In this document: positions 59,527-64,000 of the stretch, in pieces
Numbering within the stretch: the stretch's first letter is position 1
Layout: the number at the start of each line of letters is the position of its first letter
Assembly: GCF_024679095.1 (NCBI RefSeq)
Contig: NW_026111743.1
Span: 248,001 to 312,000, forward strand
Direction of reading: 5' to 3'
DNA length: 64,000 nt
DNA from: Eriocheir sinensis
Lineage: Eukaryota > Arthropoda > Malacostraca > Decapoda > Varunidae
Translations under genes and position numbers: made by a program
The notes under the pieces: generated by a model
Databases searched by the model: none
What the model was told of the DNA's origin: nothing
What the model saw: only the letters and a program-made list of their open reading frames with translations

Positions 59527-62500
59527 TTTTATTGATATTTTGTTTATTTATTTTGACGCGAATTTACATTATTTAATGTGTATTTTGTATATATTTTTAT
59601 ACGTATTTACATCATTTCATGTGTATTTTGTATATATATTTCTATAGAAATCTACGTTATTTTATGTGTATTCGTATATATATTTTGAAACAAATTTACA
59701 CTGTTTTATGTGTATTTTGCATATTTTTTCAATACAAATTTATCTTATTGTATCTGCATTTTGTATATTAATTTTAATACAAATTTAATTATTCTATGTG
59801 TATTTTTGTATTTGTATTTTTATAAAAATATGGTTAATTTTATGGTTATTTTGCATCTTTATTTTTATACAAATTTATATTATTTTATTGATATTCTGTG
59901 TATATATTTTGATGCGATTTTACATTATTCTATGTGTATTTTGTTTATATATTTCATACAAATGTACGTTATTTTATGTGTATTTGTGTTCATTTCATAC
60001 AAATTTACATTATTTTATGTGTATTTTGTACATGTATTTAAATACAAATTTAACTAATTATATGTGTATTTTGTATATCTATTTTCATACAAATTGAAAT
60101 TATTGTTGTGGGTTTTTTTTTGTATATATTTTTATACAAATTTTCGGTATTTTATTTGTATTTTCTATATTTATTTTCCAATACATATACGTTCTTTCAT
60201 CGGAATTTTGTTTATTTATTTTGATACGAATTTAAATTATTTTAGGTGTATTTGGTATATATATTTTTATACTTTCTTACATCATTTTATATGTATTTTT
60301 TATGTATATTTTCATAGAAATCTACTCTATTTTATGTGTATTCGTATATATATTTTGATACAAATTTACATTATTTATGTGTATTTTGCATATCTATTTC
60401 AATACAAATTTACCTTATTGTATATGCATTTTGTATATTAATTTTAATACAAATTTAATTATTCTATGTGTATTTTTGTATATGTATTTTTATAAAAAAT
60501 ATGCTTTATTTTATATGTATTTTGCATCTTTATTTTCATACAAATTTACATTATTATATTGATATTCTGTTTTTTTTTTTTAAACGATTTTACATTATTC
60601 TATGTGTATTTTGTATGTATATTTTATACAAATGTACGTTATTTTATGTTTATATGTTTTCATTTCATAAAAATTTACATTATTTTATATGTATTTTGTA
60701 CATGTATTTAAAGACAAATTTAACTAAATATATGTGTATTTTGTATATCTATTTTCATTCAAATTGAAACTATTTTTGTGTTTTTTTTTATAAATTTTAA
60801 ACAAATTTTCGTTATTTTATGTATATTTTGTATATTTATTTTCCTACAAATATACGTTCTTTCATCGGAATTTTGTTTATTTATTTTGATACGAATTTAC
60901 ATTATTTTAGGAGTATTTGGTATATATATTTTTTACTATTTACATAAGTTTATGTGTATTTTGTATGTATATTTTCATAGAAATTTACTATATTTTATGT
61001 GTATTCGTATATACATTTTGATACAAATTTACATTATTGATGTGTATTTTACATATCTATTTCAATACAAATTTACTTTATTGTATAGTTATTTCAATAC
61101 AAATTTAATTATTTCATGTGTATTTTTGTATTTATATTTTTATGCAAATATGCGTTATTATATGGTTATTTTGCATCTTTATTTTCATACAAATTTACAT
61201 TCTTTAATTGATATTCTGTTTATTTATTTTGATACGATTTAACATTATTTTATGTGTATTTTGTATATATATTTTTATACATATTTACATTATTTAATGT
61301 ATATTTTGTATATATATTTCATCCAAATTTACGTTATTTTATGTGTATTTGTTTATATATTTTCATACAAATTTACATAGTTTTATACAAATTAACCTTA
61401 TTTTATGTGTATTTTGTATATGTATTTTCATACAAATACACATTCTTTTAATGATATTTTGTTTATTTATTTTGACACGAATTTACTTTATTTAATATAT
61501 ATTTTGTATATATATTTTGATACGTATTTACAGCATCTCAAGTGCATTTTGTATATATATTTCTATAGAAATCTGCGTTATTTTATGTGTATTCGTATAT
61601 ATATTTTGAAACAAATTTACATTGTTTTATGTGTATTTTGCATATTTAAAAAAAAATTTACCTTATTGTATGTGCATTTTGTATATTAATTTTAATACAA
61701 ATTTAGTTATTGAATGTGTATTTTTGTATATATATTTTTATAAAAATATGCTTAATTTTATGGGTATTTTGCACCTTTATTTTCATACAAATTTACGTTA
61801 TTTTATTGATATTCAGTGTATTTATTTTGATACGATTTTACATTATTCTATGTGTATTTTTTATATATATTTTATACAAATGTACGTTATTTTATGTGTA
61901 TTTGTTTTAATTTCTTACAAATTTACATTATTTTATGTGTATTTTGTACATGTATTTAAAGACAAATTTAACTAATTATATGTGTATTTTGTATATCTAT
62001 TTTCATACAAATTGAAATTATTTTTGTTTATTTTTGTATATATTTTCATACAAATTTTCGTTATTTTATGTGTATTTTGTATATTTATTTTTCTACAAAT
62101 ATACGTTGTTTTATCTGAATTTTGTTTATTGAATTTGATACGAATTTACCTTATTTTGTATATCTATTTTCATACAAATTTAATTACTTCTGTGTATTTT
62201 TTTATATAGTTTTATATAAATTTACGTTATTTTATGTGTATTTTATATATTTATATTTATACAAATACACATTCTTTTATTGGTATTTTGTTTATTTATT
62301 TTGATACGAATTTACATTATTTTATGTGTATTTTGTATACATTTTTTTATACGTATTTACTTCATTTTATGTGTATTTTGTATATATATTTTTATAGAAA
62401 TCTACGTTATTTAATGTGTATTCGTATATATATTTTGAAACAAATTTACATTGTTTTATATGTATTTTACATATCTATTTCAATACAAATTTACTTTATT

Positions 62501-63605
62501 GTATGTGTTTTTTATATATTTATTTTAATACAATTTTTTTTTTATGTGTATTTTGGTATATATATTTTTTTTAAATAAAAAAAATACGTTATTTTATGGG
62601 TATTTTCCTCTTTATTTTCATACAAATTTACATTATTTATTAATATTCTGTGTATTTATTTTGTTACGATTTTACATTATTCTATTTGTGTTTTGTATAT
62701 ATTTTTTTACAAATTTACGTTATTTTAAGTGTATTTGTTTATGTATTTTCATTCAAATTTACATTATTTTATGTGTATTTTGCATATGTATTTCAATACA
62801 AATTTACCTAATTTTATGTGTATTTTGTATATTTATTTTCATACAAATTTAAAATATTTTTGTGTATTTTTGTATATAGTTTGATACAAATTTAGGTTAT
62901 TTTATGTGTATTTTGTATATCTATTTTCATACAAATACACATTCTTTTATTGATATTTTGTTTATTTATTTTGACGCGAATTTACATTATTTAATGTGTA
63001 TTTTGTATATATATTTTTATACGTATTTACATCATTTCATGTGTATTTTGTATATATATTCCTATAGAAATCAACGTTATTTTATGTGTATTCGTATATA
63101 TATTTTGAAACAAATTTACACTGTTTTATGTGTATTTTGCGTATTTTTTCAATACAAATTTACCTTATTGTATGTGCATTTTGTATATTAATTTTAATAC
63201 AAATTTAATTGTTCTATGTGTATTTTTGTATATGTATTTAAAAAAAAATGCTTTATTTTATGGTTATTTTGCATCTTTATTTTCATAGAAATTTAAATTA
63301 TTTTATTGATATTCTGTGTACATATTTTGATACGATTTTACATTATTCTATGTGTATTTTGTATATATATTTTATACAAATGTACGTTATTTTATGTGTA
63401 TTTGTTTTCATTTCAAACAAATTTACATAATTTTATGTGTATTTTGTACATGTATTTAAATACAAATTTAACTAATTATATGTGTATTTTGTATATCTAT
63501 TTTCATACAAATTGATATTATTATTTTTTTTTGTATATATTTTTATACAAATTTTCGTTATTTTATGTGTATTTTGTATATTTATATTTATACAAATACA
63601 CATTC
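59527..63605 (+). repeat. 15-monomer higher-order repeat ladder
   Basis: The marker TCTTTTATTGATATTTTG or its variants (TTCATCGGAATTTTG, TTAATGATATTTTG) starts at 59527, 60195, 60860, 61446, 62275, 62945 and 63606. The spacings are 668, 665, 586, 829, 670 and 661 bp. Counting monomers from 62275 to 63606 gives 15 per unit with conserved order, for example GGTATTTTCCTC or GGTTATTTTGCATC always eight monomers after the marker or one before its equivalent. The 586 and 829 spacings are units with monomers lost and gained. Confidence 0.85.
62275..62944 (+). repeat. Representative HOR unit (15 monomers)
   Basis: Ordered monomer endings: GATACGAATTTACATT, TATACGTATTTACTTC, TAGAAATCTACG, GAAACAAATTTACATTG, CAATACAAATTTACTTT, AATACAATTTTT, AAATACGTT, CATACAAATTTACATT, GTTACGATTTTACATT, ACAAATTTACG, CATTCAAATTTACATT, CAATACAAATTTACCTA, CATACAAATTTAAAAT, GATACAAATTTAGG, CATACAAATACACATTC. 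Monomer 10 here is fused to its neighbour by a small deletion. Confidence 0.8.
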
Positions 63606-64000
63606 TTTTATTGGTATTTTGTTTATTTATTTTGATACGAATTTACATTATATTAGGTGTTTTTGATATATATATTTTTATACTTATTTACATCATTTTA
63701 TATGTATTGTGTATGTATATTTTCATAGAAATTTACTCTATTTTAGGTGTATTCGTATATATATTTTGATACAAATTTACATTACTTATGTGTATTTTGC
63801 ATATCTATTTCAATACAAATTTACTTTATTGTGAATATATATTTTTATACATTATTTAATGTTTATTTTGAATATATATTTTTATACTAATTCATGTTAT
63901 TTTATGTGTATTTGTATATATATTTTCATACAAATTTATATTATTTTATGTGTATTTTGTACATATATTTCATTACAAATTTACCTTATTTATGTTTATT

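Larger units (their letters stand above)
56241..64000 (+). repeat. Satellite block 28, T-rich strand on top
   Basis: Longest single-orientation block (about 7.8 kb), running off the right edge. Up to about 57740 it belongs to duplication copy 2. From 59.5 kb on it is the cleanest HOR region, without long microsatellites. No gene is seen. Confidence 0.85.

Overview
The window is 64 kb of extremely A+T-rich DNA (about 13-16% G+C in lines counted by eye). I see no credible protein-coding gene, RNA gene, transposon or CRISPR array in it. Essentially all of it is one diverged tandem satellite, interrupted by long (AT)n tracts and one (AT)n/(GA)n compound microsatellite. This looks like eukaryotic nuclear heterochromatin (pericentromeric, subtelomeric, or on a sex or B chromosome). 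The sequence does not show which species or which of these locations.

The basic unit is about 45 bp. On its T-rich strand it reads roughly TATGTGTATTTTG, a short TATATATA core, a T-run, TACAAATTTAC, then ATTATTT into the next unit. Monomers fall into recognisable types that recur in a fixed order, so there is a higher-order repeat (HOR). It is clearest at 59.5-63.6 kb, where one marker monomer returns at 59527, 60195, 60860, 61446, 62275, 62945 and 63606. Four of the six spacings are 661-670 bp, which is 15 monomers. Because 45 is a multiple of 3, any stop-free reading of a monomer is carried along the array as a 15-residue repeat. This explains the many apparent reading frames of 60-250 codons.

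The array does not run in one direction. The T-rich strand changes sides 27 times, giving 28 blocks of about 0.14-7.8 kb. Many of the switch points are copies of one another, so inverted segments were later copied as larger modules. The main long-range relations are: a 13.5-kb direct tandem duplication (about 31.05-44.52 and 44.52-57.74 kb); an inverted copy of part of that unit at 10.37-17.2 kb; an inverted pair 5.7-9.3 versus 27.9-32.6 kb; an inverted pair 19.6-21.7 versus 25.1-27.9 kb; and a small inverted pair 1.06-1.74 versus 2.15-2.83 kb.

Long (AT)n tracts lie at about 3.55, 4.98, 9.42, 16.16, 27.25, 34.05, 41.42, 47.54 and 54.72 kb, each in or beside the native TA-rich core of a monomer. 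The compound tract at 13.16-13.37 kb sits on an orientation switch whose three other copies have no such expansion. There are no genes to link into a pathway. The interest lies in repeat architecture, recombination history, microsatellite birth and possible DNA curvature.
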